64,000 nucleotides of DNA from Pseudoips prasinana (taxonomy: Eukaryota > Arthropoda > Insecta > Lepidoptera > Nolidae): NCBI GenBank assembly GCA_951640165.1, contig OX621236.1, forward strand, positions 31,364,948-31,428,947. Direction: 5' to 3'. The notes beneath the pieces were generated by a model. The model made no database searches and had not been told where the DNA came from. It saw nothing but the letters and a program-made list of their open reading frames with translations. This document shows, piece by piece, positions 33,058 to 44,219 of the stretch (position 1 is the stretch's first letter; each line of letters begins with the position of its first letter). Made by a program: the position numbers and the translations under genes.

Positions 33058-33548
33058 ATGGCGCGGCGCGCGCGCGCGGGTCCCGCTTTGATGAATATTA
33101 AAAAATATTTAACCATTTATTATTTACCTACATCAATCCTTTGTATTCGCCGCCGTATTAGAGTTCCTTGCGACAAAATCAGGACGGAATTCGAAATGTC
33201 CCCTAATGTTCATATGAGCCTAGTACATTATTCATATTTTTTCGTAATTTATCAGTAGTCGTACCGCGTGTGTTTATCTGGTTAGTTTGTATAGTTTGCA
33301 TTAAAAATTAAGTACCTATTCGTTTCCGGCCAGATTAAATTCACATACTGAAAGAAAAATTTAATATTCTTACTATTTAACACACAAAAAAATATCTGCA
33401 GTTACACAAGTCAATTAAATTATTAATTTCTCCTAGATCTTTTTTTTTTGCGAAATCGAATTCTCTTGCGAAATATCAATTTAAATTAAATTAAGTGATT
33501 TTTCCTAGTTATCAAATTTGTATGAATGATTAAAATTTCGTTACAGGG
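33058..33548 (+). repeat. Local duplication, copy 2
   Basis: Second copy of 32485-32675, preceded by a (CG)n-like stretch GCGCGGCGCGCGCGCGCGG. Contains about 250 bp absent from copy 1 (33245-33505). Confidence 0.7.
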
Positions 33549-33851
33549 AACCTATAAAAACTAGAGCAAAAATTCAGTTAAACATTTGATTGAATCTTAA
33601 AATAAACACGTGCAATAAATTATGTGACTGTACAGAACCACACTTTTTATTTACAGTCTAAGTAGTAGGTACCCATTGAGTTCGCGGTAAGGTTCATTAC
33701 CCTTGCGGCTGAGTTTTTAGTGTTGTTCATAATGTCGGTAATCTTACTTGTTGATTTAGGTTGTCGATAGAAAAATAAATTACTAGTTGAATAAAAAATG
33801 ATTATTTCTGTTTGAAGTTTCGTCCATAGGTAGCCGTCCTGATACCCTATA

Positions 33852-33890
33852 ACCCCCTTAAGTTACGTTCACACTTTCTGTTACACGTTG
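33852..33890 (-). repeat. Repeat U, right member of the inverted pair
   Basis: CCCCTTAAGTTACGTTCACA then CTTTCTGTTACACGTTG; reverse complement of 31523-31561. Confidence 0.7.
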
Positions 33891-33985
33891 TATATTGAAG
33901 ATGAGTGTGCTACACTAACAAAAGATTTGGAAAAATTAGAGGGTGTTTGACCATTTTAGGTTCAATTTATACAACATGTAACGTA
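33873..33985. repeat. Short foldback element
   Basis: GTTACACGTTGTATATTGAA pairs with TTCAATTTATACAACATGT, about 20-bp imperfect arms around 65 bp. The left arm overlaps repeat U. Confidence 0.6.
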
Positions 33986-34104
33986 ATTAACGCACTCCAT
34001 CCTCAAACACCCCAATTAGAATATTATGTTGTAATCATAATACATACACTGAATTTTTAATTTAACATTTATATGCATTGTTATTTACTAAATTAGTTTC
34101 TTGG

Positions 34105-34605
34105 GATAAAGTTTAAGCTATTGCATAGCTTCTATCGCGGGCCTTGAGCGTGGGGACCGAATCCAGAAATTCTGTAACGAAAAAACCTAACACCCCCCCA
34201 CTCCGACCGCCATCTATCGATAAATACCAGAACTTTTAATGACTTTTTGAAATATCACGCTTGTCTCTTTAGTTCAGCAACCCACCTTTAGGTGGCATTG
34301 GTTGTATTGGAAAATTACCGTTATCAGCTGTTTGTGAGAAAGTATATAGGTGTATAGGTATTTATCATCTACGTACAACAGTGAATATCTGCACTCGTAT
34401 AATTTGTGTACAAAGTGTTTTAAATATGAATAAACAAAGTGCATTTATTAATGAAGAAAGTCACTAAAAAATAGTGAAAGAAAATGAGTTATTACTCTCT
34501 ATATACATTCATTTTATTATTATTATCACAAATGCAGTATTATAAAATAAATAAATAATTATAATTGCATAAGTTGATAAAAAATGCTATGCAATAGCTT
34601 TACCG
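34105..34605. repeat. Possible 0.5-kb element with inverted ends
   Basis: AAGCTATTGCATAGCTTC with ATCGCGGG at left and GCTATGCAATAGCTTTACCG at right are imperfect reverse complements. The end motif is itself near-palindromic, so this could be coincidence. Confidence 0.35.
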
Positions 34606-34609
34606 CGGC

Positions 34610-35176
34610 AGTCTCCGAGTGCCACACGTCTTTTTTTTTATTTATTTTGTATTGAATGATGGAATTTGTATGAATACAAATAAAACTGCGATTTTAAAAG
34701 TCCTATGTGGACCTCAGCTTGTTTCTGAACCGAATTTTAGAGAACTATGTCCAGTAATGATCACATTATATAATCAAACATTCACTCACGATAATCAAAC
34801 AAATCCTTAGGAACAAATTTAATGGTTCGGAATGCCAGATCGAACTTAGTTTTTGTATATTCGTTTTGATTTAAGTTTTCAAAGAACTCTCAATACTCTC
34901 TTTGCGAAACTCGTAAGACGTTACACGTCGATACATCTTCTATTAGTGCCAATTAAGTTTCGACAAAATACATTACTGTGGCGAGGAGGAAGAGGAGAAC
35001 AATTTGAACAAACAAGTGAAAACCTTAAATTTTGAAAGATTTTGTAATAAATCAGAGACAGTGAGACGGGTACACAGCCCTTTTTTTCCATAAAGGTTTT
35101 ACTTTAAACATAATAATTGTGTAGATTACTTATTTTTCTTACTCGTGGACAATTGTTATTGGTTTTCTGATGCTAA
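34610..35176. other. No gene seen
   Basis: AT-rich, with two open frames of about 60 codons without motifs. Confidence 0.45.
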
Positions 35177-35177
35177 T

Positions 35178-35317
35178 GTACAGACGCCAGCACTTCAAGC
35201 AACCCCAATCTGTCAAATTTTCCCAATTAAAAGTTAACCTTATACTTAGTGATAAAGTTGAAAATCTATAAAAGAAATTTGACACATTGGGGTAGCTGGA
35301 TGTGCTGGCGTCTGTAC
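35178..35317. mobile_element. MITE-1 copy, 140 bp
   Basis: Both ends intact (GTACAGACGCCAGCAC and reverse); interior in the orientation of 3639-3768. Confidence 0.85.
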
Positions 35318-35735
35318 ATCCTAAAATATTTTGTTGGTAAATGCTGTTAGTGTTCCTAAGATAATGAACTAAATATTTGTTATGCAAATACATGATTGTA
35401 GTATATTCCGCCAACTTTTTCATTTCTAGTACAGTTACTGCTAGTTACAATGCTTTCAGCTCCTATTCATTCAAATGTTGTCCGAAATATATCGCTTAGT
35501 AGAAGACCGGACCGCCCATGTTACCCCGTGTTATTTGTGTCCAATGTATTTAATCTTTTTAGGTATGTACCTACATGAAAGAATATTCTACTCTTTCAAG
35601 TTCAACGTCTAATGGGCGGCTCTAATAGGTAACACAAGCCACCCACCCCGCAAGCTGATACCATGGCGTCCACACAAAAAGATATATAAGATACTTTCCT
35701 ATCCTTAGAAGCAAAACTGTAATCTGTAGTTAGGC

Positions 35736-35935
35736 ATATGTATTTTTATTGCTTTTGGAAGCAGACGAGATGGCGGCCCACCTGATGGTAAGTGGTAACC
35801 GCTGCTCATGGACATTCGCAGTGCCAAGGGGCACAGCAAACCGCTGCCTACCGTGATATTAATACTCTTTTTAAACCTCGTTTGAAGAAGGATATGTTGT
35901 AGCGCTGGGGAAACACCGCAGCAGGTAATTAAAAA
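35736..35935 (-). repeat. LINE 3' end fragment
   Basis: Minus strand carries ...KRGLKR-like coding followed by a UTR with GCGGTTTGCTGTGCCCC, GCGGTTACCACTTACCATC and GGGCCGCCATC. Same family as 41130-41335 on the other strand. Confidence 0.7.
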
Positions 35936-35942
35936 TAAAACA

Positions 35943-36197
35943 GGTAAATAAGTAAATATCTTGGGGTAACTAACACACTGCCATCTCTCGATAGTCCAAA
36001 TTTGGCAGAGCATGTACTATGGCAACTAGTTTTCAGTATTTTTAATAATACATATATGTTATAGACAAATTACACCCAGGCACAGTATAAATAATCGTAT
36101 TCATGACGTAAAGATTTGCCCTAGGTGGGGATCGAACCCACGACTTCTGGTCTAGCAGTTAGGGTCACTACCCAATATATTAACAGACCGGTCGAAA
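35943..36197 (-). mobile_element. SINE-C
   Basis: Minus strand: head with GGTCTGTTAATATATTGGGT and B box GGGTTCGATCCCCACC, central piece CTGTGCCTGGGTGTAATT, 3' module, AT-rich end. Relatives at 42243 and 57540 (both interrupted). Confidence 0.8.
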
Positions 36198-36199
36198 AG

Positions 36200-36832
36200 T
36201 AAATCTGGTTTTTATAAAAAAATTGTAAAACTGAGCATACCTATACAAAGTTCTTATATTTACATTGTTCTAAAAGAAATATCCTGTATATTTCTCTTAG
36301 AAAGAACGGTAGAAAAAGGTGTAGGTATGTGATTAATGGATCGTACGTAACCAACGGGGCAAGTTTACCACATACTAGTTTTTGTACAAAACGGGGCTTA
36401 GTGATACCTTTTAAGTAAAAACGGGATAGTTAATGTTTAGTATGTGTATATAATATTACTAATAGATATAATTATTTTATAATGCGAAAACTTTTCTGAT
36501 TAAAACTATTCATAAATTTAACTGTACTACGCAAATTACCGAACTAGCAAACCCCTCCAAATGCTTAGCGGCTACCGTAGCCGCCCGTGCTTAACCTCAC
36601 CGACTGTTTACGGACTGGTGAAGTCAATTGGCTATAAACTCCTGTTTCGAAAAAGAAAGCAGGGAGAAATCATGTTAAATTAGTGCTGAGCCACTTATGT
36701 CAAGTAATAAATCATGTCACAAGCTGTTCTTTTAGCAGTTGGTCTAATTAACTTGTTGTAATCTAATATTGATTAAGTAAGATAGAGCGAGGTAAATATA
36801 AGGATGCGTGGTCGTGGTCGATTTGAACCAAT
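36200..36832. other. No gene seen; weak RTE trace
   Basis: AT-rich. ACCCCTCCAAATGC at about 36551 resembles the RTE 3' UTR, but the rest of the block is missing. Confidence 0.4.
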
Positions 36833-36834
36833 CT

Positions 36835-37310
36835 ATCGTACTCGTACTCGCCGTACGACAGTATGACTGTGAACGCACCGCGACCACCGGCGTCCTCCAT
36901 GTAAGGGGGTGCCCTCCGGCGCGGGTGCTTAGTTTTAGGCCGGGACTCCACCAAACCAGAGATGTGTGCGGTGTGCTGTGTGCTGTGCGAGAAGAGATGT
37001 TTTTCATCTCGGGGGACTCCACCAAAGCGGAGATGGGCACATCTCTCGTCACCACTGCGCGTCCTCCGCGCACAGCTCACATCTCCGCTTCCATCTTGCC
37101 ATACAAATATTACACTTGTCCACACAGCGATTTCCACTGACGCTAAGTGGAGAGGAGATGTGTCATTAACACAATTCTATTGGTTGTTTAGAAAACATCT
37201 CTCTGCTCTATATACGACTTTAATTTTTCTATATATGGCTTTAGCCCTTCTTCACTTCTATAGTCCGGTGAAAAAGTGAAAGACTGCTAGGCTATATGTA
37301 AACGTCATAT
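36835..37310 (+). repeat. Dispersed repeat R split by a GC-rich insert
   Basis: Repeat R left part 36868-36940 (GGGTGCCCTCCGGCGCGGGT) and right part about 37237-37310 (CTATAGTCCGGTGAAAAAGT, GTAAACGTCATATATA) are adjacent in the copy at 42570-42765. The 295 bp between them holds GGGACTCCACCAAA twice and GGAGATG/CATCTC inverted motifs, and is probably a separate insertion. The overlapping ORFs on both strands (100-124 codons) are GC by-products. Confidence 0.6.
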
Positions 37311-37380
37311 ATAAAAACATCATCATACACATTTATGTTTTGAATAATAACCTTTGTTTATTATTTTTTACTACTCAATA

Positions 37381-37524
37381 ATGTCCACTTTTGTGTCTTT
37401 GGAACTATTTCGCCAAAAAGGCACGCCTGTGCATCAGAGAGCACGTGAAGTAGTCGGTATTTTATATGATCATGTTGGGATAGAAAAGTTACTCTTTGAG
37501 ATTTATAATTATTTTAAGCCGTAA
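37381..37524 (+). pseudogene. Short ORF, unrecognised
   Basis: 47 codons from ATG to TAA: MSTFVSLELF..., then VHQRAREVVGILYDH and KLLFEIYNYFKP. Composition is protein-like, and a helical R-A-R-E-V-V segment resembles N-terminal DNA-binding parts of some transposase-like proteins; I cannot name a family. The sequence downstream does not continue the frame. Confidence 0.3.
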
Positions 37525-37859
37525 TGAAGCTATTCGGCCCTCTAATGGACTACTACTTCGTTTATGGCACTCAAGGGATTCATTTTCCCTATCAACCACA
37601 ATAAAGTACATAAAAAGATTTATAAATCTACTAAATGTATCTGGCATGCGCCACATTTTCTATTTTTGTTAAGTCGTTACGAAAATATTTTAGAGACGGG
37701 CATGCATTATTTTTTATATACTTCACTCGGTTTTAAGATAGCATTTTGTTTGATGTTTACTGTCTTACTTCAAGAAAAGGACCCAGTAGCAATATGGAGC
37801 CTTTTTTATGAGGCAGGGGAATGTCTACGCATGCCAACCGCAAAAAGTGTCTGCGGGTG

Positions 37860-38200
37860 GGTATGTCAGACTCTCACCGAATAAACGTAACCTGCCGTGG
37901 ATCACTTGGGGCCTGATGGGAGGAGCCCCGGGAACGCGGGTATGCTGCTCCAATGCCCCCTTTTGCGCCATGTCCCAGGTGGTCGGGACACGTACCCTGG
38001 GAGGGCTCGGGTTTGCCCTGCCCTATTGTAAACTCCTGCCAGTTCGCCATAGTGACTGAGCCACAAACAGATCGCTGTCTTAGCAATCTGCAGCCTGGAA
38101 GCAACCACTGATACACGCCCGTTCTTTGGAAAGCACAGTCAAGTAATCGGTCTCGCGCCTGATCTCTTCCCGGTCGTGTTGGATAGATCGTTTCGACTTT
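37860..38200 (-). repeat. GC-rich block, unknown repeat
   Basis: A 131-codon minus-strand frame (37874-38269) crosses it but shows no domain, and a second frame overlaps. The sharp composition change (GGGCCTGATGGGAGGAGCCC) suggests an inserted LINE UTR or similar. Confidence 0.4.
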
Positions 38201-38204
38201 AATG

Positions 38205-38828
38205 GGTGAAAGAAAAAAGAGTACGCAGAGCACGCAGAGTCGAATGCGTTTACGTACACACTTGTGCATATTTTAAATCGCCTAATGTACCATATTATAC
38301 GCACATAAATAAATTTAAATAAAAATTGCCTCAGTCGTTAAAAAGTTCTAACTCTTTTACTAGTTGAATTTGAGTGTTTTGTGTCAAAAATGTATTGTTT
38401 TCATTTTCTTCTTCCATTGTGGTAACTTCCCGTTCATATCGGCCAAATTAGACCACCACCTCCTTTCAACTTATAAGTAAACAAATGTATAAAAATGTTG
38501 TCCTACTTCGTACTATTCAAATTAGGTCATGTCGACAAAGAGATCACCAATGAGATGCAACCCCTGTGAGGAAAACAACAATCTTTTAGTTATGTATAGG
38601 GGTATTGGACTGTTAAATTAAGTAGTTTAAGTTCCACGCTACCGTATAGACTCAATGTTGTGTAGCTCATAGTGTAACAACCAACAACATACCAACGGTA
38701 TATTGAAAGGGCACATTGCAAATTTTATATCTATTATTCACATAGAATAAAATAATTGGAAGATATTTTTTGCATATAGGGTTTTTATAATACAGTGATA
38801 GAGTGATTTATTACCTTAGTACGGCCTA
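38205..38828. other. No gene seen
   Basis: AT-rich; nothing supported. Confidence 0.45.
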
Positions 38829-38829
38829 T

Positions 38830-38935
38830 AGGATAATGACTGCCTGTATCGCAGGGCCTTGACAGTTATCAGGCGAGTCACAGATACAAAGCACATCCAG
38901 ACTAAGAACAACTATATACGGATATATTATGTAAA
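38830..38935 (-). mobile_element. Old SINE-B fragment
   Basis: TGTATCGCAGGGCCTT and CACATCCAGACTAAGAACAA match the SINE-B 3' and central parts; the head is lost. Confidence 0.55.
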
Positions 38936-38939
38936 TAGT

Positions 38940-40070
38940 TAAGCTTTACGGGGACTACTTTAAACACTGCACTGTTCAAAACTCCTATTTCTTTTATAGA
39001 ATTCTGGGGATAAAGAAAATTGATTGCGTGAAAAGAATCGAATTGCTTTCGCCATCTTCAAACTTGCACCACACAAGTTTGACTCTAACAAACACATCTG
39101 CAAGTTAACTAGTATTGAGATAAAAATAAGAATAAGATGAGACTTTATGTACGTTCTATCCTGGCTCTGTTTCCTGTGCAATGTAATTCTTATTAAAGTG
39201 AAATCATTTTCCATACATAGGTATGTATGAAAAATTATTTGCTTTTCTTAAAAGGTTTCTCGTCGGCAGGTGCAATGTTTTTCAAGCAATATTTTTTGCC
39301 ATTTTCGCTAACTAATAGTCAACATGTTGATTATTTTAAGGAATAAAAATTAACACATTTTATAAATAATGATAATATTTATGAGTATTATTCAATTATA
39401 GTGGGCTCATCCCAGCTGTAGCCATTAAACCATATCAGCCTTTAGCACTACTAGAACTATGATGAAGCTAGTAAATATTTGCCCATACATAAAAATAAAT
39501 ATCGAAAAAGGGCTTACAAAAAGAAAAATGGTCTGCGTGTGCGAGAGTGATGAACAAAACTATGTTATTCAAGCAACTATCAGTTCCCTGTTCATTTCCT
39601 GATATGCCATGATAACATAGCTTTAGCGTATGTTTCATATAAGTACCATAAATAATAAGACATTGACCATTAGAAATTAAGCCGTGAAAGTTAGCCGCTT
39701 TGTAGAACACGTTAACGTATCGCTGCAACAGTAGTATTTAACTTATCAGATAATTATTTAAATCTATCAGAGACCTACCGGTGGCTTGAATAGCACTTAC
39801 ACGTGTGCGAAAATAGCCCACGCGAGGAAATTCAAGAATAATTTATCAGTAATTAGTAATTAATTTTCATTGTATCTTAATTTTCAATACAATTTGAATC
39901 TATAAAATTAATGGAAAATTGTCAAGTCATTTCACACAACTGAATTGATTAGTTTATCTATTGAGATGATATTTTAAACTACTGGATTGTTATTTAAGAC
40001 ATACAATTACGTGAGTTACCCTTTACAGTTTTCAATAAGTTCAAAGTAGGTTAAATGTTTACTAAACTCA
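38940..40070. other. No gene seen
   Basis: AT-rich, with short minus-strand frames (84-86 codons) without motifs. Confidence 0.45.
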
Positions 40071-40074
40071 ATTA

Positions 40075-40272
40075 CATAGCTCGTAGAACCGACAGACGCT
40101 GGGGCAGAAAGGTTCTCGAGTGACGACTATAAACCGTAAGACGCAACGTGGGCAGGTCGCCTACAAGGTGGACCGACGCGACGGTCTTGCAAGGGTCGCG
40201 AAAAACCGCTGGCTTCAGGCAGCACAAGGCCAGCCATTGTGGAGATCTTTGAAGGAGGCATTTGATGATGAT
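40075..40272 (+). pseudogene. RTE LINE C-terminal fragment
   Basis: YIARRTDRRWGRKVLE-like coding, then a broken RRKTQRGQVAYKVDR stretch, LARVAKNRWLQAAQGQPLWR and SLKEAFDDD, ending in GATGATGATGA. Aligns with the last 70 residues of the RTE ORF. Confidence 0.8.
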
Positions 40273-40279
40273 GAAACTG

Positions 40280-41125
40280 TTTTAACTTATTTTAAATTAA
40301 ATAAGTAGCTCTTACGCGTGACCAACTTTTATTAACCTTATCGGTATCTAGAAAAATTCACTTCCTGTTCGTAAACAGAGTACTGGTCAAAACTAAGGGC
40401 TAAATTTTATAAACATGTTAGATTTCCATAAAAAAAATTTAACGACCAGAAGACCTTAATCAAAAAGATGTCCAGCTAATATTTTTTAATTAAATTCTTT
40501 ACTGTCCAGCATTGACGTTAACGGCAATAATTAGAATTTCAGACAAAAGAACTTCACCGGACTGAGTGTAATTTATTGGCAATGCCTACTAAAATTATGC
40601 CAACCTCGGCTCCGAGTAGTTTAAGTCGTCCAGTCTAACTGCTGTACCCGGGGGTTGTTGGTTCTATCGTATTCGATCGTATAATAATTACGGTTCAATA
40701 AAACAAAGAACGTATGTTATATAACAACCTATTTGAACAAAATGTGTATGCAACCATACAGAAAATTAAATATTAGTTTGTATTCGCAATGCATAGCGTA
40801 AATCGAAATTCAAAAATGGAACTTAAATAATTTTAATCGTCCAGCGTGTTTCGAAACAGCGTTCTATCAATCCGGGGGATCTGCCGTTGGAGTTGAGCAA
40901 CGAACTATACACACTAGAAAATCAAATTTAGGATTTCCTTGCAAACACCCTTTCGGAGGATGTAGGTGTTATAGATCCGCTATATTTTCTAGCTATAAAA
41001 TAAAATGAAAATGGTTATTTTTCACAAAGACTAAAAATGCACTTGTAATATAAATTCTAGATAAAAATTGATTATAAGATCGCAACCAAAACCAAACTTT
41101 CAGCGTTCATACATCCCACGTTCAT
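40280..41125. other. No gene seen
   Basis: AT-rich; nothing supported. Confidence 0.45.
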
Positions 41126-41129
41126 GCAG

Positions 41130-41338
41130 GGTCTGGAATTAATTACCTGCTGGGGGCTTCCACAGCGCTACGACATGTCCTTCTTCAAACGAGGTTTACA
41201 AAGAGAATTAATATCACGGTAGGCAGCGGTTTGCTGTGCCCCCTGGCACTGGGAATGTCCATGAGTAGCGGTTACCACTTACCATTAGGTGGGCCGCTAG
41301 CAAGTCTGCTTCCTAAGCAATAAAAAGAAAAAAAACCT
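41130..41338 (+). pseudogene. LINE 3' end with short coding remnant
   Basis: Codes FPQRYDMSFFKRGLQREL then a stop, matching the last residues of a LINE ORF2, followed by the UTR GCAGCGGTTTGCTGTGCCCC and GTGGGCCGCTAGCAAG, then AATAAAAAGAAAAAAAA as tail. Confidence 0.7.
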
Positions 41339-41341
41339 GCG

Positions 41342-42240
41342 TTTGATGCAAGTACGATTAGCTGTTCATAAGTTACACGTATATCCTCATCGGAATGACG
41401 TATTTATGTAGGTTACTTAAAATAAAGAATCTTTAATCATACTATCTCTGTGATTCTGTCACCATAGACACGATCAATCTCATTGTTTGCATTCGAAATC
41501 AGATCAAGGTAAACGCAATGTTCATTCACCAAACCGGTAATTAAAGCTAAGGGTAGGGTCTGGCCATAAAACGTGGTTACAATGTAACACGAAACTAGGT
41601 TTATTTCATCCACACGGCCTACATTCATGAAAATTACCTAAAGTGTGATGATACCTGAAATTGAAATCTTTATGGATAATAAGCTTTGTCAGCGTTCATT
41701 ATAAATGTTCTTAGCTATTTTAGGTTACAAAAGCGTAAATATTGAGTATTATAGCACGGTATGTGAAGCCTTTAAAAAGCGTTAAAGTGCGAGTCGAAAC
41801 CAGAAACGAAGGATTCTGTACCATCGTAAGAGATTTTACAACAATTTTTAAGGTCGAGCTAAATACATCGAGAAATCACGTTTCTTATATGAATAAACTT
41901 TTAATTTAAAATTTAATATAATTTGAATATAGCAACCACAGAAGTACTTTCTAAAAATCATAACTGTTTATCGATTACGCTTCATGTTTGGGACTTTCAA
42001 GGCATATTTTGAAAATACGCGGCTGCCGAGTCGGCTGGAAATTAATTACTAAGTATATTCACCTGGTTAATCTGATTCTCCCTGTTCTCTGATTTCCCAT
42101 AAGTCATTACAAAATAGACATCGTTTAATTACATGTAGATAGACATAGACAATTTAAGAGAAAAATCTAACTCAAAAAATATTTGACTCTCCGTTTGTAC
42201 TATCAAAATTATAGATTTTTATTAAAAGCATATAATAAAT
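41342..42240. other. No gene seen
   Basis: AT-rich; nothing supported. Confidence 0.45.
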
Positions 42241-42242
42241 AT

Positions 42243-42850
42243 AAATATCTTGGAACAACTAACACACTGCCATCTGATCCCAAACTAGGCAGACCCTGGA
42301 CTATGGCACCCATACAACTGATAAATATACATATATATATTTCTAAATACATACATGTTATAGAGAAATTGTACTCAGATACAAAACAAATAATCGTGCT
42401 CACACAAAGATTTGTGAGGTGAACCTATCCAAGAGCTCAGGCATGCCCTTCTTCTCAAGGGCTAACCCTAGCTCCTCAATAGCCTATACCTGTCCGAATG
42501 TTCGGCCAGCCTATCCCTAGGGATACAAAAGCCATAAATATTTGTGTGTAATTGAAGTTAAACGTCCTTAAAAATAATGACCCTCTCATGCATCTCCCCG
42601 TTAATAACTGCCCAGAGTCGAGGTTCAAATTCCTAAGGGGGTGCCCTCTAGTGCGGGTACTTAGTTTGTAGTTTTATCTGCTAGACGGCTTGAGCCCACG
42701 CTCTATTGTCCAGTGAAGCAGTGAAAGCATCCTAGGCTAACTGTAAACGTCATGTTAATAATAAAGCAAAGATTTGTCCTGGGTGAAGATGAAGCCTACG
42801 ACCTTTGCCTTAGCAGTCAGGGTCCCTACCAACTTAGCAACAGACCAGTT
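42243..42850 (-). mobile_element. SINE-C interrupted by about 350 bp
   Basis: 3' module, body and central part at 42243-42417; the tRNA-like head resumes at 42771 (TTTGTCCTGGGTGAAGATG to 42850). AAAGATTTGT flanks the break on both sides (42409 and 42770), a target-site-duplication-like signature. The insert is the repeat R below. Confidence 0.8.
42420..42768 (+). repeat. Dispersed repeat R inserted in SINE-C
   Basis: GGGGGTGCCCTCTAGTGCGG, GCTAGACGGCTTGAGCCC, CTATTGTCCAGTGAAGCAGT and GTAAACGTCATGTTAATAAT match copies at 5092 and 36835. The first 150 bp (CAAGAGCTCAGGCATGCCC) are not seen in those copies, so the full element may be about 340 bp. Confidence 0.65.
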
Positions 42851-42897
42851 AATATACAGTAGAATACATACTGTACTTAGAACAAAGAAAAGACTTA

Positions 42898-43070
42898 GGC
42901 TCTACACAGACGGACCGCATTTCAACTGCGATTCAACCGCAAATTGCAGTTCAAGTGCAGTTTGAATGCAGTTGACACGACTGCAATGGAACAAACGCGC
43001 AGTCCGATTGCAGTTCAATTGCAGTCGGCGTGCAGTTGCAGTTGAAATGCGGTCCGTCTGTCTAGAGCCC
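42898..43070. mobile_element. MITE-3 with CTGCA-rich interior
   Basis: Ends GGCTCTACACAGACGGACCG and CGGTCCGTCTGTCTAGAGCC are inverted, extending through GCATTTCAACTGC. Inside, TGCAGTTCAA-like 10-mers recur many times in both orientations. Sides read TTAGG/CCTAA, so a TTA/TAA or TA target is possible. Confidence 0.8.
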
Positions 43071-43105
43071 TAATTTTTTGTCTGCGTCTGTTCATTCCCG
43101 CTAAT

Positions 43106-43500
43106 CATATCAGCCGAAAGACGTCCACTGCTGGACAAAGGCCTCCCTCAAAGATCTCCACAATTGCCGGTCTTGCGCTATCCGCATCCAGCGTTTTCCA
43201 GCGACCCGCACAAGATCATCGGTCCATCTTGTAGGGGGCCTGCCCACGCTGCGTCTTCCGGTTCGTGGTCGCCACTCGAGAACCTTTCTGCCCCAGCGGC
43301 CGTCGGCTCTACGAGCTATGTGCCCTGCCCACTGCCACTTCAGCTTGGCAATTCTTAGGGCTATGTCGGTGACTTTGGTTCGCCTGCGGATCTCATCATT
43401 TCTGATTCGATCTCGCAGGGAAACTCCAAGCATAGCCCTTTCCATTGCTCTTTGGGTGACCTTGAGCCGCCTGATAAGGCCTATAGTTAGCGACCACGTC
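43106..43500 (-). pseudogene. RTE LINE, 5'-truncated, with 19-bp target duplication
   Basis: TCTGTTCATTCCCGCTAAT at 43087-43105 and again at 43501-43519 flanks the copy. The minus-strand frame 43445-43110 reads ERAMLGVSLRDRIRNDEIRR, KLKWQWAGHIARRADGRWGR, RPPTRWTDDLVRVAGKRWMR and WRSLREAFVQQWTSF without a break. The open frame and clean duplication make this the youngest-looking LINE copy here. RT core absent. Confidence 0.9.
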
Positions 43501-43524
43501 TCTGTTCATTCCCGCTAATGTCTG

Positions 43525-43938
43525 GTATCAATTACCAGAAAAAAAGTTGTTCCCAAGGGATAGAAAAAGAAACTTTAAGACGGCGGAATAATTAACTCGA
43601 GCGATAGCTAGTAATTATTTTTTTCGACCATAACCCTCATTAGACCATGAGTAGTAAATCATACATGTCAAAATTTGATTGGCAAATTCAATTACGGACA
43701 TAAGGTCATCACCCGCCCTGACATCTAACGAAAGATTGATTTATTTAACATTCATAGCGACATGCTCGCACCAGTTCGTAAGTGCAAATAATTGGACAAC
43801 ATGAACAAATCTGATGCTAGGTTACCACGTGATTAAATTATAATAATGTCCTCCTAGCTGAATTTCGGCCACGGCGGCCAGTCTCAACTGATATTAGCCA
43901 TCTGCGCGGGATATATTATAGTGCTCAAGTGTGTGCGC
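43525..43938. other. No gene seen
   Basis: AT-rich; nothing supported. Confidence 0.45.
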
Positions 43939-43939
43939 A

Positions 43940-44217
43940 AACACAGGAGCACTTTCTATTCCATCACTCTCATGATCCGATGGGACGCCTAGCGACACGA
44001 CCGGAAAGAGGTCAGGTACAGGACCGACGGCTTTACGTGCTCTCTGAGACACGGGGGTATAATACCGCCAACTCCCAGACTTCGGGCTGATGCTGAGAAA
44101 TTTTTCTTTTTACAGAAAAGTCCCAAAATCACTTTTGGCACGACCCGGGATTTGAAACCTGGACCTCGTACTTTGCGGGCGAACACGCTGCCGCTAGACC
44201 AACGAGGCGATTAAATT
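43940..44217 (-). mobile_element. SINE-E, near full length
   Basis: Minus strand: A box TGGTCTAGCGGCAGCG, B box GGTTTCAAATCCCGG (one base off consensus), body with GAGCACGTAAAGCCGTCGG, 3' end at TGATGGAATAGAAAGTGCTC. Confidence 0.8.
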
Positions 44218-44219
44218 AA

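Noticed and set aside
34105..34605. Confident call of a 0.5-kb TIR transposon
   Set aside because: Only about 15 bp of each end pair, and that word is itself palindromic; kept as a low-confidence repeat.
36744..37279. Five overlapping frames of 67-124 codons
   Set aside because: All cover the same GC-rich insert in repeat R, on both strands and in several phases; no domain.
37874..38304. 131-codon minus-strand frame
   Set aside because: No recognisable domain, starts in a hydrophobic AT-rich run and overlaps two other frames; composition effect likely.
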